A stretch of DNA of 64,000 bases from Manihot esculenta (Eukaryota; Streptophyta; Magnoliopsida; Malpighiales; Euphorbiaceae): assembly GCF_001659605.2 (NCBI RefSeq), contig NC_035174.2, positions 3,288,389 to 3,352,388 on the forward strand, written 5' to 3'. Below, piece by piece: positions 12,662 to 25,360 of this stretch (positions within the stretch are counted from its first letter, which is position 1; each line of letters begins with the position of its first letter). The position numbers and the translations under genes were made by a program. A model generated the notes under the pieces. It saw only the letters and a list, made by a program, of their open reading frames with translations. It did no database searches and was not told the DNA's origin.

Positions 12662-12674
12662 GGCTCTGATACCA
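12662..12674 (-). other. Primer-binding site, initiator tRNA-Met type
   Basis: TGGTATCAGAGCC on the minus strand, three bases after the LTR end, the usual primer site of plant Ty3/gypsy and Copia elements. Confidence 0.9.
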
Positions 12675-12677
12675 ATC

Positions 12678-13060
12678 TGTAACGACCCGAAAATCGGACC
12701 GCTACCGGCACTAGGATCCAGATCGACTTAAGGTCGCCGGGACCTGTAGCAAGCCTGCTATACTCTCTGAGTACCTATAAAATCCCATACATGATCATAC
12801 ATTTTCTGTAAAAACATAAAACTGATGCTCTGAACCAAGGCTCAACCTGTGCATGCACTATCTCTGTATTCTAAAACCCCTTACTAGAGCTTGCTCTAGA
12901 CGGGTTCCACTCTGTTAAGCCTGGTTTTTTCACATACTGATAAAACATTCACAGCACATAAATAGACCATGTATACAAAAGGAGTTACAACATGGGTCAA
13001 GCACAATACGCTACACTATACAATACTAAACCATTTCTTTACAATCATACATGTCCACCC
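12678..13060 (-). repeat. 5' LTR of the deleted Ty3/gypsy element
   Basis: Ends in GGGTCGTTACA next to the primer site. The start is placed near 13060 from a GTGGACATG block shared with the LTR beginning at 362; this boundary is approximate. Confidence 0.7.
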
Positions 13061-14341
13061 TATGCAAGTGCAGCAAAGGCTGGAAAAGTGATTGGGTCAG
13101 AGTGATTTGGCCAAATCAAGCAGAGGAAGCTGAGGCAAAAACCTGGAAGCTCACAGAAACGATTTGGGCAAGTGATCTGCCCAAATCACCCGCTCAAATC
13201 ACTTTGACGCAGAGAAGGACAGCAGAAGCGGAAAAATGTGCAGAAAACCAAAATTCAAAAGTGGAGAAGTCCAAATCCATTTCAAACACTGCAAGATCAG
13301 TCCCAAGAGCCACGAAAAGGGTCTTTCACTTGAGAAATTCCATTCACAATTAAATATAAGATCCAAAGAGAAATCAAAGACCACAAAAGTCCAAGTCAAG
13401 ATGGGGATTTCCAAACCCTAATTGAATTAAAACTCTCAAGCTATAAAAGGAGACAACATCTAACCCAGCAACATCTTCTTCTCTCGACAGCAGAATCACT
13501 GCAGAATTACAGCAGCAAGTCTGCGACAGCCTCTCCATCTTCCTATCTTCTTTCTTTTGTGATTTTGTCCACCATGAGTGGCTAAATTCCATCTTTTCTA
13601 GTTGAAATTGGGGAAATTCAGATTTGTGATGAATTGGGAGATTTAAAACTCCATTATTAAACTCTTATTTGCTTTCAATATTTATGCAACTTAATCTTTC
13701 TATAATTATTGTTTTGCTTTTAGAATCAATTAAGGCATGTTGCTTTTAATTGCTTGAGTAATATATTGTTTGAATGATTTAGGTCCGTAATTGCTTAGAT
13801 TGTTTAAACACAAGTATAATCAGTTGCATAATCTAAACTTGACCACGCGGTTGGCAAGGTTAGAGTTGGGTTTCTCTAAATCCTAATGCAGTTAACGGTT
13901 ATTCGATGCTAAAAGCCCCAAGGACGTTCCTTGGCAACTTGTTAACTAGAGTTTGATTAGCGAACGTTTCCTAATCAAACTAAAACTAAGGAGGAATTTG
14001 GATTGTGAGAACCGTCTTTCACGTCCTAAACTAACTTATTGAAATAAATAAGAGTATCAAAAAGATCAATGATCAATTTTAAACAAACTGAAATAGATCT
14101 ATTCTTCGACTAGAATTCTTCTCCTATTGAAATTCTCATCTATTTAAATTATTGCTTTCTCTTACTATTTAGTTTTAATCATCAAAACAAAACCCCTCTC
14201 TTAATTATTTGTTTGTCCAAGTCATTATTAGGAAAATCTATAGTGTCAAATCCCTGTGGTTCAACCCTACTGCCACTATCTACAAGTTAATTGTTGATTG
14301 TTTAATAGGTTTATTTTTTACGGTTTCGACAACCGCTATCA
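13060..14341 (+). mobile_element. LTR-like sequence of a second retrotransposon family
   Basis: A TATA-type motif (CTATAAAAGG, near 13440) lies upstream of a long non-coding tract. That tract ends with TCCCTGTGGTTCAACCCTAC, then CTATCTACAAGTTAATTG and a terminal ACCGCTATCA. This ending is typical of long LTRs of plant Tat/Athila-like and large non-autonomous elements. No primer site, partner LTR or target duplication was found, so a solo or truncated LTR is the best reading. The left boundary is uncertain. Confidence 0.5.
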
Positions 14342-14923
14342 ATCCTCAATTTTATTTAATTTCAACATATTCTTATTCTCGAACACCCTCTTTGACCTTC
14401 TCTTATCTGCCATCTATTTCATTCTGCCAGCAGCCTGAGTGAGATGTTGCTTAAGTAAGTTAATAGCAGATTCTTAGTCCCTCGTATGAATGTCAAACAG
14501 TTCCGCACATTGATACGATGCCGTCTAATTAAATAAAACGGTGGATTGGATGATTAGATAAACAATGCGTGGAATGAAGCAAGAAACACGCATATGAGCT
14601 GCACAGATTTGGGAGATACGTTCTGATGTAAGCTATATAGCATGGGTTGTTCATGGGTTCTGTAACCAAAAATTTCTTGAATCAATTATCTTATAGAGAC
14701 GCTTCTCTATAATTTGTGTGTTTTTTCTGTACTTTTTCTTTCTTGAGAGTATCAGTTATGCTATAAGTTTCAATAGCATTTAAGTAAATACCCAAGTTTT
14801 TTTTTTTTTTAGAAAAAAAATTTAAGATCTATAGATAATTTGATAAGAGTCATCACAAAAATAAGAAGAAAAGAGTATCAGATTTCAATTATTAACAACT
14901 ACACCAAAGTCACAGGCAAACAT
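14342..14923. other. Intergenic, nothing recognised
   Basis: Mixed sequence with a poly-T/poly-A stretch near 14799-14821. No sustained frame with family resemblance. Confidence 0.4.
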
Positions 14924-15570
14924 CTAGAGATCTTTATTTCTGGAGTCTGAAATGAGCTCCACTTGCACACAGTTGTTTTGAGGATCAGCTGTGAATGTGT
15001 TACCTGCTTCAGTACCATTTGTTTGTTCTGAATGTGGAGATATTGGTGATGTGCAATGCCCTTCACCTTCTGTGGTTTCTGCAATTTCAAACGAAGATCT
15101 TACCTTTTCTGAATCGCCAAGCACACTCCCAGAAACTATTGCAGATTCTGCCAATTGCTTCAGTTTCAGTTCCTTGCAGATATTCTGCTCAGTTTCTCCC
15201 CTACCGTTACTTTCTACGTACTCCAACCCCATCAAGTTGTTGCAAGTTTTCTAGCCTATTTCTCAAGTTGTCGTTCCATTTTCATCCCCATATTCTTCCT
15301 TCACAAACTAGAGCCAACTACATCCCATTCCTCCCTTTGAGCTCTTCATATTTTCCTCAACGATCAAAGGGTGGATAAGATTGAGAGCTTGGCTCTAGAA
15401 AGTGTAAGAAATTCCTTCATTTGACAAGAGAGCTCAATCATGTTAAAGAACTTTTCATGAGCATTCCTCCTGCAAAGAATCTTAAAACATGGGGTTGATG
15501 GCTTGAGAAACTGAAAACCTTCCTGCTCTACTGGTGGGCATAGAAAATTCCTTAATATGAAAGCAAACAA
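14924..15570 (-). pseudogene. Unrecognised gene remnant
   Basis: Two minus-strand open pieces, 15570-15364 and 15235-14924 (about 103 codons, ending at a stop), have protein-like composition. The first includes FLCPPVEQEGFQFLKPSTPC; the second is acidic and serine/threonine-rich with QTNGTEAGNTFTAD. They are separated by in-frame stops and no clear splice junction joins them. I do not recognise a family. It could be the last exon of a decayed gene or a transduplicated fragment. Confidence 0.3.
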
Positions 15571-18361
15571 AAATTAGAGAATTCCTTTATAATATGAATT
15601 AATAAACATAAGATGACGGTATATGTTGATGGATTCAAATTCTTACCTAGCACGGGAATGGGAATGTGAAGGCTTGTTCTTGAATTGCCATGGACATTGA
15701 CCTTTGTTGTGTTCTAAACTGCAACAACTCTAACATTAGACAACAATGAACGTGTAGGACCATTCTGTTGGTTCTTTTGTCATTAACCTAACCCTAGCTT
15801 GATGTTGAGTAATCAGATTTCATGAGTTTATATAGGTGTACTGACATTAATTTCAATCCATTTTTCATTAGATTACACCATTAAATTTTTAGATTTTCTT
15901 TGATTTTATTAATCTTTCTTTAAGATTTTCTTTATTATTGTCATTTATGATTATATAGAGCATATATTTTCTTCGCATAGAAATTTATTAAAATGGGTGA
16001 TTTTAAATATTATCATTGTTAAATAATGTTAATATTATTAAAAAAAATTACTAATTAGTTTCTATTAATATTAGTTAGTCTATTTATTAGCTAGCCTATT
16101 TATTAATTTTAATCGTAGTTTAAAAATATATAAAATGGTTTAAAAGAATTGATTAATGAATTTTTTAAAAATTAAAAATATTAATTAATAAATTTTTAAA
16201 AAATATAAAAATTAAATAATAAAATATTTAAATCACGTTAAATATTTTAAAACTTCGTAGATGTTTAATTATATTTTTCAAAATCAAGAACTACCTAATA
16301 AATTTTTTCGTACCATAGAAATTAAATAATACTTTTTTTATATATTAAACCTCACTCGAAACCTAAAGAAATAAAGAAATAAAAATGAGCTCCAAAACAA
16401 TAACCCTTTATTTGGAATAATAAAGTTTTTAAGGTAAGAAAAAGCTTTTGTAAAATTTAAAAATCTTTAATCTATATTTGAGAGAGAGTATATTTTTAAA
16501 AATAAAATTTTTAGAGATTTCAATTTCAACCAATCAATTTGATAGGTCTGGAAAATTTTCTCTCAAAAATCTATAAATTACTTCTATAGATTTTTTTTTC
16601 TCTTAAAAATAAAAACTTATTAAAAATTTAAAATAATAAAAAACTTTATCTTATAAAATTATACTAAAAAAAATACTAGTAATGTTTTTAACCCATATAT
16701 GTTTAAGGTTTGTAAAAATTATATTAAAATTTGTAAATTCTCTCATATATTTCTTTGATCTCAGATGTAATATTTTAAAAATAACACACAATATTTTTAA
16801 AAATAACAATTTATTATAGTCTGATTTTTTAAAAGCCAACAAATAATAGTCTGATTTTTTTTTAACTTCTAAAATGATTAAGATATGAAATTTCAATCTC
16901 TCTATCTACATGTATAAGAATTATTATAATTATATTTTAAAAATTAGTATGATGAATAAAATAAAAGAGTAAGGGTATTATTAAATTTGAAACTATAGAA
17001 TTTCTATTATATAGGAATTTAAAATTTATAACAATGAAATATTTATCTATGAATTTTTCAGATTTTGTCAATCTCATTTTTAAAGACAAATTAAGTAAGA
17101 GATTGAATAAATCTATTTGAAATCTAACAACTTTCTTTATTTTCTTAAATAAAATTTTCAAGAAATCAATAGTAAATTTTATTTTAATAATACTAAAATA
17201 TTTTAAGATTACAAAATCTCAAATTTACATTATACATCATTTATTTATAGATTTTAGAATTATATAAACTCTAAAATAAATTCATTTAAATAATAAAATA
17301 TTCATTTTGCCAATCTAGTTATTCCTCACCCCCTTCCTAAAATAAAAAATAATAATTTAATGAAATCTTTACCAAATCTCTTTCCTTTTAAAAGAATTTC
17401 ACCAACTTTCTTTCCTTTTAAGAGAATTTAAAAATTTTCACCAACCTTCTTTCCTTTTTTATTAATATCATAATCAAATATTACAACGAAACGGTTGTCA
17501 ATCAAAGACAAATTAAGACATTTAAAAAATCCAATTTTCTTAAAAAAAATTATAATAATATAATTATAATTATATTAATTCTTATCTAAATATGCCCCAA
17601 ATTTCCCTCAATCACTCTCTCTCACTACTTTGCTAATCTTGTCTATCAGTCCAACTGTTCGTCCGACCATCAGCATAACTTTAAATATATCTTCACATAT
17701 TAAAATATTAATTTTTAAGGAATTTTTCGGACCATGATTCTTTATTTGTTTTCATTTTTTTATATTTTATTTTTATTATAATTAAAAATAGTATACAAGT
17801 TTTAATATATATAAGAAAAATATTTTATTACAAAAAAAAAAAAAAAAAAAGCATTCTTAATCAGATTTGCCACCGTTTCACAATATGTTTCTTCATTCAC
17901 CATCTTCAGATGATGCTATCTCCAAGTCCATTCATATCCTTCCATCGATCAAGGGGGATGATATTCTGAAGAAATGTTTTCTACAATAGAACAGTGGCAG
18001 ATAAGAATAAAGAAATGCTGTACATAATTTTTCTAATTTGAATGATGCAAACCACCATGCATTTGAACACTGTAGTAACATGTAATTTACATAAATTATT
18101 TTTGCATGATTGCTTCAAAATACCTTGCTAAAATTTCTTGGCAAAAGCACATTACACAACACATCACTATCTACTTGCTCAATCACATTTAACTCCGAAT
18201 TTAAATAAAAATTTAAGAATAATACTAAAAATAACAGAATAATCACTTTTCACGTATCTTTCCTCTGTATCAGATGAAAAAGAGCATCTCCTGTTCTCCT
18301 TTTAAACTCAGAATCTCATATCATGATAAGCTTAGCATGCCCGTATCAGCCTTCTCCCATT
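15571..18361. other. AT-rich intergenic region
   Basis: Downstream flank of the chaperone gene. From 15850 to 17850 it is very AT-rich with poly-A/T tracts, including about twenty A residues near 17831. No gene, RNA or bounded transposon was identified. Confidence 0.55.
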
Positions 18362-20649
18362 TCAACTCCTCGCTGCATGAGATGAAGTGTTTTCCAAGGA
18401 GGTGAACATGAAATTCCCAGAAAACATGGCTTCTTTGTCTGCTCATCCAATCCCACAAATTAGTCAAATTGGTTTTGTCCAGAAACATATATGAAATAGA
18501 ATACAAAATGACAGACATTATGCACAATCTAATAGGCTTGTACTTGAGCATGGAAACTCCCAAGCACCGATAAAAGAAGAAAACAATAATTACATCAATA
18601 ATGATTCAACACTTGGGGACGGTTATGAATAAAAAAAGAAGTAGCTTTTAAACCAAGAAACATCAAACTGATAAATTTAACAAGACTAAGGTGTGTCCAC
18701 GGACATGCACAAGGATGAGCATAATTATGCTAAGGAAATGCATCAACAAGGATATTCTCAAGGAAACATAAAGGATCCAACTTGATGGCAGCTGGTACAA
18801 GAACTGACTCCCTCCCTCTGTGTGTGCGCACGTGTGTTCGAGTTGGGGAAGAAAGGAGATATCTTACAAAACCTATTTGGTCAATTATTAGACTACCAGT
18901 TTTTTTTACTGCAAAGCAACTTAAATTTATGATAGAAAAATTTTTCATCAAGTAAGAACAAATCAAGTCTTGTCAACCTGCAAAAAGCCCACCTGTTAAG
19001 GAAAGACAATGGACTTCCTGGCATACATATCTAGCCATTGCCTGCAGAGATGAGCAAATATTCAGTTGCATTTGAATTGTTTCGAGAAAGAAACATCAGG
19101 TCATCCATGACGTTGCAGAATGTCCAGTGTTATTAAGGTGAGAGGCGACACTAAGGCGACAAGATTGCCTATCGCCTTAGGCGAGAGGCAATGCCTTTTT
19201 TAAAAAGGCGACAAAAGCTAAAATTTATACATATTTTAGATATACGCATATAAATATAATGTACACAAATTAACATTCATATTTAGAATAATATAAACAA
19301 TAAATATATAATAAAGCATTATTAATAAAATATAAAATAAGACTATTGAATAGAACTACTAGCCCATTATATTACTCAATACTCATCAAGATTTTAAATA
19401 TAAAATAAAGCATTAATAAATATGTCAAGAAACAAGTTAAACAAGAACAATCCGCTGTAATAGCAAGTACCAAAAGTATAAAACCAATTATAGTATTATA
19501 TCATCTAATCAAATTAAATACCTAACAAGGCATTAGACATACTACTAGACTAGTATCACTGTCACACCACCAAAATAAATTATGAATAAGCAACAATTTA
19601 AAATCAATAACAGCCATGATCCATTCAGTGTTGTCCCTAATAAATAAACAAAAATTCTTACAAATAAATGAACAACAAATAATAAATCAACAGCACCCAT
19701 TATAATTAATTTCTAAATAAACAGGATTCACAATAACACCCATTCTGTTTAGAGATTGGCTGGAGAGTGGAGACAATGATGTGGAGAGGAGACTAATGAG
19801 AAGGAAGGGAGGGAGGAGATTGGGAGAAGAAGGGCGGAGAAGTAAGAAGAAGTAAGAAGAAGAAAGAGAAGAGATGAGACACATATCTATGGACTGGTGT
19901 CGGACGATGGATGTTGTTTGGAGAAGGTTATATGTGGATTGGCTGCTGTTTGGAAAAGGCAGAAGAAGGTATTGGGAAAAGAAGGGTTTTGGGTTTTAAT
20001 TTTAAAACCCTTTAAAATTTTTTTTTAAAAAAAGGATGAGGCGCCAGGCAACGCCTTGTCAGCTTGGACGCCTCGCCTGGGTCGCCTTTAACAACACTGA
20101 GAATGTCACAATAGGATTTGGACACAAGGTACAACAGCTAAGTAAACTATAAAATATTCATCATATCTATAAGCATAGTAATCAAGGACATGACAAGCTA
20201 ACTTCACGTAACAAGAAAAGGTTCAATATGACACAATGTGGAAAATGGGAATCACATCTTAATAACCTCAACCATGAAATAATAAAATGGACGTCCTAAG
20301 CTTTCATTCTGAGACTGATATGTCCAACAACCTAGGCCAGGACAAACATACAATTCCTTTGGAAGTTAGCAGCATTGCAAATCACAGTAAAAAACAAAGA
20401 TGAGGACATGCCTGGACTGCCTGTACTGCAGTAGCATCTAGCTCTGATTTCCCATCATCAGAAAAGACATTCCTGCACAACACACAATTCAAATAAGCAT
20501 AAAAACAGAGACAGGCCAATCTTAATAATTTTAAGTTCCTCATACCAATCACCAGATAAAAGAAATCTCATTATTCTCAAAATTCACACACTAAAACGAT
20601 GCAGCATAAGTATGGAATAGAATTAGAGCTAAAATATACCATCAGTTAC

Positions 20650-20687
<38 letters not shown>

Positions 20688-23600
20688 GGCTAATTACTAC
20701 TTGATTGAATTTCTTAGTGATGCTTATTTAAATTCCTCAAGCTATTTGCTTTGAATAAAAAATATCAAATATCAACGCAATAAGTAGCCTATTAACCTTA
20801 ATCTCAATGCTTTAGCCAGGAAAAATGATAGTGGAAAGTAACTTCTTGGCCGCAAATTTCACACGTCTGTGGTAATAGTAATTGCATAATACCATTTGCA
20901 GCTGCAAAAGTTTTAGTCATAGCTAATATGGCAGTGACTGATACATATTCAAGGCAACTTTTAAAATTTTTTAAAAAAAAAGATCAATTTGCCATAAGAG
21001 GTTTCCACTGCAGTTAGCATTGTTGTTATCAGATCCATAACTAAATATCTATAAACATTTTGTGCTTAAAATACTTATTTAAAAATTATAATAATCACAT
21101 CAACATGTATAAGTGTTATAGATTATAGGAAGTAAATATATTAATATAGGAAGTAAATATTGATAGATGGGTTAGTTGCTTAATCTTAGGGATTGTATAA
21201 TTATAGACTTGATTTTCTTTCCTGTTTAGATACCGTCTTTTATATATAAATAAGTTGTAATCTTTATTATAAAATATAACATCAAATATTATATTTCTAC
21301 ATGGTATCAGAGCCAGGTTTGTAGAGATTTATTTTCTCTCTCGTCAAGTTTTAAATTTTTGGAGACTCAGGACTCCTGTTCTTTTGTGTTATCAATCTAG
21401 GATAATATTTGTCTCTCACCGTTCACCTAAAGAAGATGCCAAAGTCGCCTTGCAGCTCCCTTGTCAGATTTGTGGTTCGTTTGCCGTTTGGGTGTTGGGT
21501 GGAGGCGTTTTTTTGATACTGTTGATTTGGATTACCAATAAAGGGTAACGTTTGGAAACTTAGGGTTCTGTTCATTTGGGTTACTCATAAGGGTAACATT
21601 TGGAGGAGACTTAGGGCTGTCCATTTGGGTTACTCATAAATGGTAACGTTTGGATATTTAGGGTTATGTTCATTTGGGTTACTCATAACATTTGGAGATT
21701 TAGGGTTCTATTCATTTGAGTTACTCAAGGGTAACATTTGGAAACTTAGGGTTCTGTTCATTTGGATTACTCATAAAGGGTAACGTTTGGAGACTCAGGC
21801 TCTGTTCATTTGGGTTACTCGTAAAAGGTAACGTTTGGAGACTTAGGGCTTTGTTCATTTGGGTTATCCTTAAAGGGTAACATTTGGAGACTTAGGGCTC
21901 TGTTCATCGGGCACTGTTCACGGGAATTATTCATCAGTACTATTCACGAGTACTGTTCATAAAGTACTGTTCACAAGTCACGAGTATTGTTCATCGAGTA
22001 CTGTTCACAGATTCAAAATTCTATTCACAGTAAGGTGATTAGTCTTATTAATCATTCTGAATTTGTTAGAGAATTAATGGAGTATTTGAAATTTTTATAT
22101 TCTGTCAAAGGGAATATTTCTCGTATTTATGATGTGTGTAAGGCGTTTTACCAAGCTGAGAAAATGTGGTCTCCTGTTCTAGTGCTGAATCTGAATGTCG
22201 AATCATGGAAAAAACCGTTTGTGAAGTTTTGTGGGTACGTCAATTATTGGAAGAAATTGGGTTTACAAATTCGGTATCTGCTAAGTTGTATGGGACGACT
22301 TGATTATATATGTAACAAGTTGGGTATGATTAACATTTATGCTCCAACTTGAGGGGGAGTGTTATAGATTATAGGAAGTACATATTGATAGATGGGTTAA
22401 TTGCTTAATCTTAGGGATTGTATAATTATAAACTTCATTTTCTTTCCTGTTTAGATACCGTCTTTTATATATAAATAGGTTGTAATCTTTATTATGAAAT
22501 ATAACATCAAATATTATATTTCTACAATAAGCATTTTGTGCTGGTTCTGATACAGTTTAGCCATAATTCAAGTCCATCCCAATTCACATGTTTGACCAAT
22601 TCTGGCCTGGTTCCCATTCCAACCCAGCACATGGCCAGTTCTAATGATACTCATAAAAATCATCCTATTCCGATTTCCCTCTTAATAACTTAAATATCGA
22701 ACTTCATTCTAAACCTGATAATATTTCTCTTAAACTAGTTCTACATGTCTCAATCCATTATAACTACAAAAATATTACTCCAGGAAATATATGGTATAGG
22801 GTTGTGAAGGAAAAAAAAAATATCAAAGGGATGCTCCTGAAATAACCTTTAACAACCAACATATCAATCTTAGAAGGATAGAATATAACTAAGGACCATG
22901 AAGATGATCATACACAATGAAATTACCAACCATAGGAAGGATTCATCTATCTTATGCCAAATCTATCCGAAGTTTGAAATACCTTGAAGTTTCCTAAATA
23001 AGCAGAAGAAAAGAAATGGAAATTCAAGTCATTAATAAATTGTATATTCTAAATCAAGCAACCTATACTGTATACCATCAAAAGCTTTTGCAATTAAAAA
23101 CCAATTCTAGCTACCCTCTCTTTAACCTGCGAGTCACATGTAAGATGGGCATCCAGAATGACATTAAGGACATATACTCTGCACAAGTCTCAGAGTCCCA
23201 GTAGATTGTTAATAGTAAGGCCTGCTACCAGAGATCCGCATTGAGAGGAAAAAGGTCAAGGATTGTAGCACAAATCATATTTTAGGCACTAACAAATTAG
23301 AAATTAAATAATAGCTTCCATCCAACACTAATATGCAAGAGATCCATACCAAAGAAATTCCTAGATTAAGCTCTTATGATAGTCTTACCTCCATACCACC
23401 TTCACTAACTCATCAGATTTAGCCTCTGGAATCATGGCAGCATCATAAGCAACAATATTTCCATAGAATATCTTCTCCAACTCTTTCATCCATTTAGTCA
23501 ACAATAAGTTAACCTGCCAATGGAGTACATATATAGAACAGCTGCTTAGACAATTCTATCAACTATATGTATTTATATGGTTCTCCACAGGCCAGGAAAG

Positions 23601-25360
23601 CTAAACTGTCTGCAGATCCACAGTGTAGGTTCAAAAATACTGTCCTTAAAACTGAAATTTGCAGCTAAGCAATGGGAAACATGAAGGGCATTCCAGCAAT
23701 GGCACACAGATAGTTCACAAAATGAAATGATTATGCTATGCTCTCAACTGTCAGTCAATAGTTCAATAAAAATAGATGAAAAAAAAAAGATTGTATCATC
23801 CTGATTCCAGAATAATTTCATATGGTTTTCAAGGCATAGAAAAGAAGGAAGAATGGATGTGAAAGCTTGTAATGACCTGACGGAAACAAATCAGAAGCTA
23901 GACAGCAAACTTATTAGTAATTTATGAATGCTCTCAGAGTAAACTATTTACTACAGATCACAAAAGAAAGACAATGAAAGATCATTTTGATCAGCAAAAA
24001 ATACAGAACTAAAAGATGCCATGAAATGCAACCTAAAATTCTTTAAAAAACACGGTATAGGTAAAAGTTGTAAGCATATTATTACCCCTGCTTTAGATAC
24101 TCTCAGCTCCACATCATGGTTGTAAATCTCATACAGGTATTGCCCAAATTCAACACCCTCTTTTCCCTCCTGTTTCAAACGGCGTAAGCAAAGCCACATA
24201 TGGAGTACAAGCAATGAGAATGTCATTTTAAATGTCTTCTCCAAATTGAATACTGCATGAAGAAGAAGCTAATTAAATTTATACACCAACAAAATTACAC
24301 ACAAAAAGATACAACAATATAGCCTTAATTAAAAATACTGTAGTAATTAAGAGGACTAAAATGAAAAGGAAAATTAGAGAATAGAGCCCACAATCTGAAA
24401 GGAAATGATGAAAAGAGAGAAATAAAAATGATCCATACAATCCAAACAGCATAGATTACCGGGATATGCACTTCTTTAACACATGCTAATCAATGTTCAA
24501 TTTTTATGAGCACTACACTTAATAAAGGGCAAAGGTGAAGAAGAAGATAAAAATAATTTCTTGATGGTAGCCTGAAATAGAAGCAAAGGATGGACTCACT
24601 CACCTTCATAAATGGCAGGTTTATCTACTTGTGCAATGATGCGCCGGTACACCACATTTGCCCCCCTAATAGATTTGCTTTGTTTGCTATAAAACATCAA
24701 GAGCTTAAGGATAAAATGCTGAATACCTTCATATTTGGGCTCTTCAATTCTGAGCGGAGAGTCAGGGGCCAAAGCCAAAGAACAGGGCTTAGACCAAAAC
24801 ATTTTATCCAAATTTACCTGTTAAAAACATATAACGAAGTTTGCAACAATAAGAAAACCAAACAGCAATAAATAGCATCACTTGAGATATACCGAATAAA
24901 CACAGACATGAATCCATGGTATGACTCGTATGATTGTTCATAACAAATAAGACAGTTTTCAAGAAAACTAAGGAATTGATTGGTTGATTAAGCAAATTAC
25001 ATATACTGAACAATGATGCATAATCAAATCAGTCATATCTCATTGATGCCACAACCCGAAATTGAAAAATTTGCAAGCTTAATAATTCAAGTTCCCAGAA
25101 CTTATTGGAAAAAAAAGGAACTTTTGATTAGATAATGTCTTTGTTAAAAACTGGGAATCATGGTAGTCGAGATTTCGTACCGGTGATTTGCTAGGAAAAT
25201 CCTTATGCGTAGAATCATTAGGAGAAGGTGGGACAGCTGCTGCAGAAGCCTTGGCATAGGTTAGGCGGGGAATAAAAAGATATTTTCTGAGCTCCACCAT
25301 GTTGCTCAGGGCCCCAAGCTTGGACATCTGAGAAGCAGCTCTGCTCCATCTGGAAAACAT
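18362..25360 (-). CDS. Ubiquinol-cytochrome c chaperone, CBP3/UQCC1 family
   Basis: Seven exons in consistent phase: 25360-25181, 24817-24604, 24252-24086, 23513-23389, 20472-20412, 19041-18993, 18438-18362; 290 aa. The first exon encodes a basic N-terminus (MFSRWSRAASQMSKLG) fitting a mitochondrial presequence. The CBP3 domain runs from about residue 100 to 230, with YSKQSKSIRGANVVYRRI, SLLVLHMWLCLRRLKQEGKE, FGQYLYEIYNHDVELRV and FYGNIVAYDAAM. Family members help assemble cytochrome bc1 (complex III) by stabilising newly made cytochrome b in mitochondria; the close Arabidopsis relative is At5g51220. Intron 5 (exons 5 to 6) has a GC donor. Introns 4 and 5 each host a transposable element without disturbing splice sites. 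Confidence 0.92.
19117..20107. mobile_element. Non-autonomous hAT-type DNA transposon with 8-bp target duplication
   Basis: The element spans 19125-20099 (975 bp), inside intron 5 of the CBP3-type gene. Its ends are inverted: CAGTGTTATTAAGG on the left, and the complement of the right end reads CAGTGTTGTTAAAGG. Subterminal GGCGA-rich motifs are shared. It is flanked by identical AGAATGTC copies at 19117-19124 and 20100-20107, the 8-bp duplication expected for hAT elements. No transposase frame is present; the interior is AT-rich. Confidence 0.92.
20651..20684. repeat. (GA)n microsatellite
   Basis: About sixteen GA units in intron 4 of the CBP3-type gene. Confidence 0.9.
21540..21915 (+). repeat. 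Tandem repeat, about eight units of 45-60 bp, in the Copia leader
   Basis: Units contain TTAGGG, then a TGTTCATTTGGGTTACTC core, then GGTAAC-TTTGGA. They are imperfect and vary in length. A second set of short TACTGTTCAC repeats follows to about 22010. Confidence 0.85.
21987..22352 (+). pseudogene. Copia gag fragment joined to RNase H tail
   Basis: Codons about 21-58 of this frame (FVRELMEYLKFLYSVKG, then ISRIYDVCKAFYQAEK) match the UBN2-type gag of plant Copia elements. Past about 22205 a different frame reads CEVLWVRQLLEEIGF, the C-terminal RNase H motif of Copia polyproteins, just before the polypurine tract. The protease, integrase and RT in between are gone, so the element must depend on relatives to move. 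Confidence 0.85.

Larger units (their letters stand above)
11730..13060 (-). mobile_element. Internally deleted Ty3/gypsy retrotransposon (5' LTR, PBS, RT remnant)
   Basis: On the minus strand the order is LTR (about 13060-12678), tRNA-Met primer site (12674-12662), about 400 bp of leader, then RT. Gag and protease are missing and the element is cut inside RT near 11730, so it lacks RNase H, integrase and the 3' LTR. The LTR matches the one at 362-797 over its last 80 bases and in a GTGCATGCACAGGTT block. Confidence 0.85.
21109..22531 (+). mobile_element. Internally deleted Copia element (TRIM-like) with 5-bp target duplication
   Basis: 5' LTR 21114-21301 and 3' LTR 22360-22526 both run from TGTTATAG to TTTCTACA. 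The primer site TGGTATCAGAGCC follows at 21302, and a polypurine tract GAGGGGGAG precedes the 3' LTR. ATAAG flanks both ends (21109-21113 and 22527-22531). The 5' LTR has a small internal duplication of an ATAGGAAGTAAATAT unit. The interior, about 1.06 kb, has tandem repeats, a gag piece and an RNase H tail. The insertion lies in intron 4 of the CBP3-type gene. Confidence 0.94.

Noticed and set aside
13051..13353. 100-codon plus-strand frame
   Set aside because: Lies in LTR-like non-coding sequence, with low-complexity Lys/Ser content.
18730..18966. 78-codon minus frame as an extra exon of the CBP3-type gene
   Set aside because: The exon 6 to exon 7 phase (G plus AC) joins LT to DKEAMFSGNF exactly as in relatives; this frame lies inside the intron.
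21540..22010. CRISPR-like array
   Set aside because: Units are imperfect, adjacent without unique spacers, and inside a plant retroelement leader.
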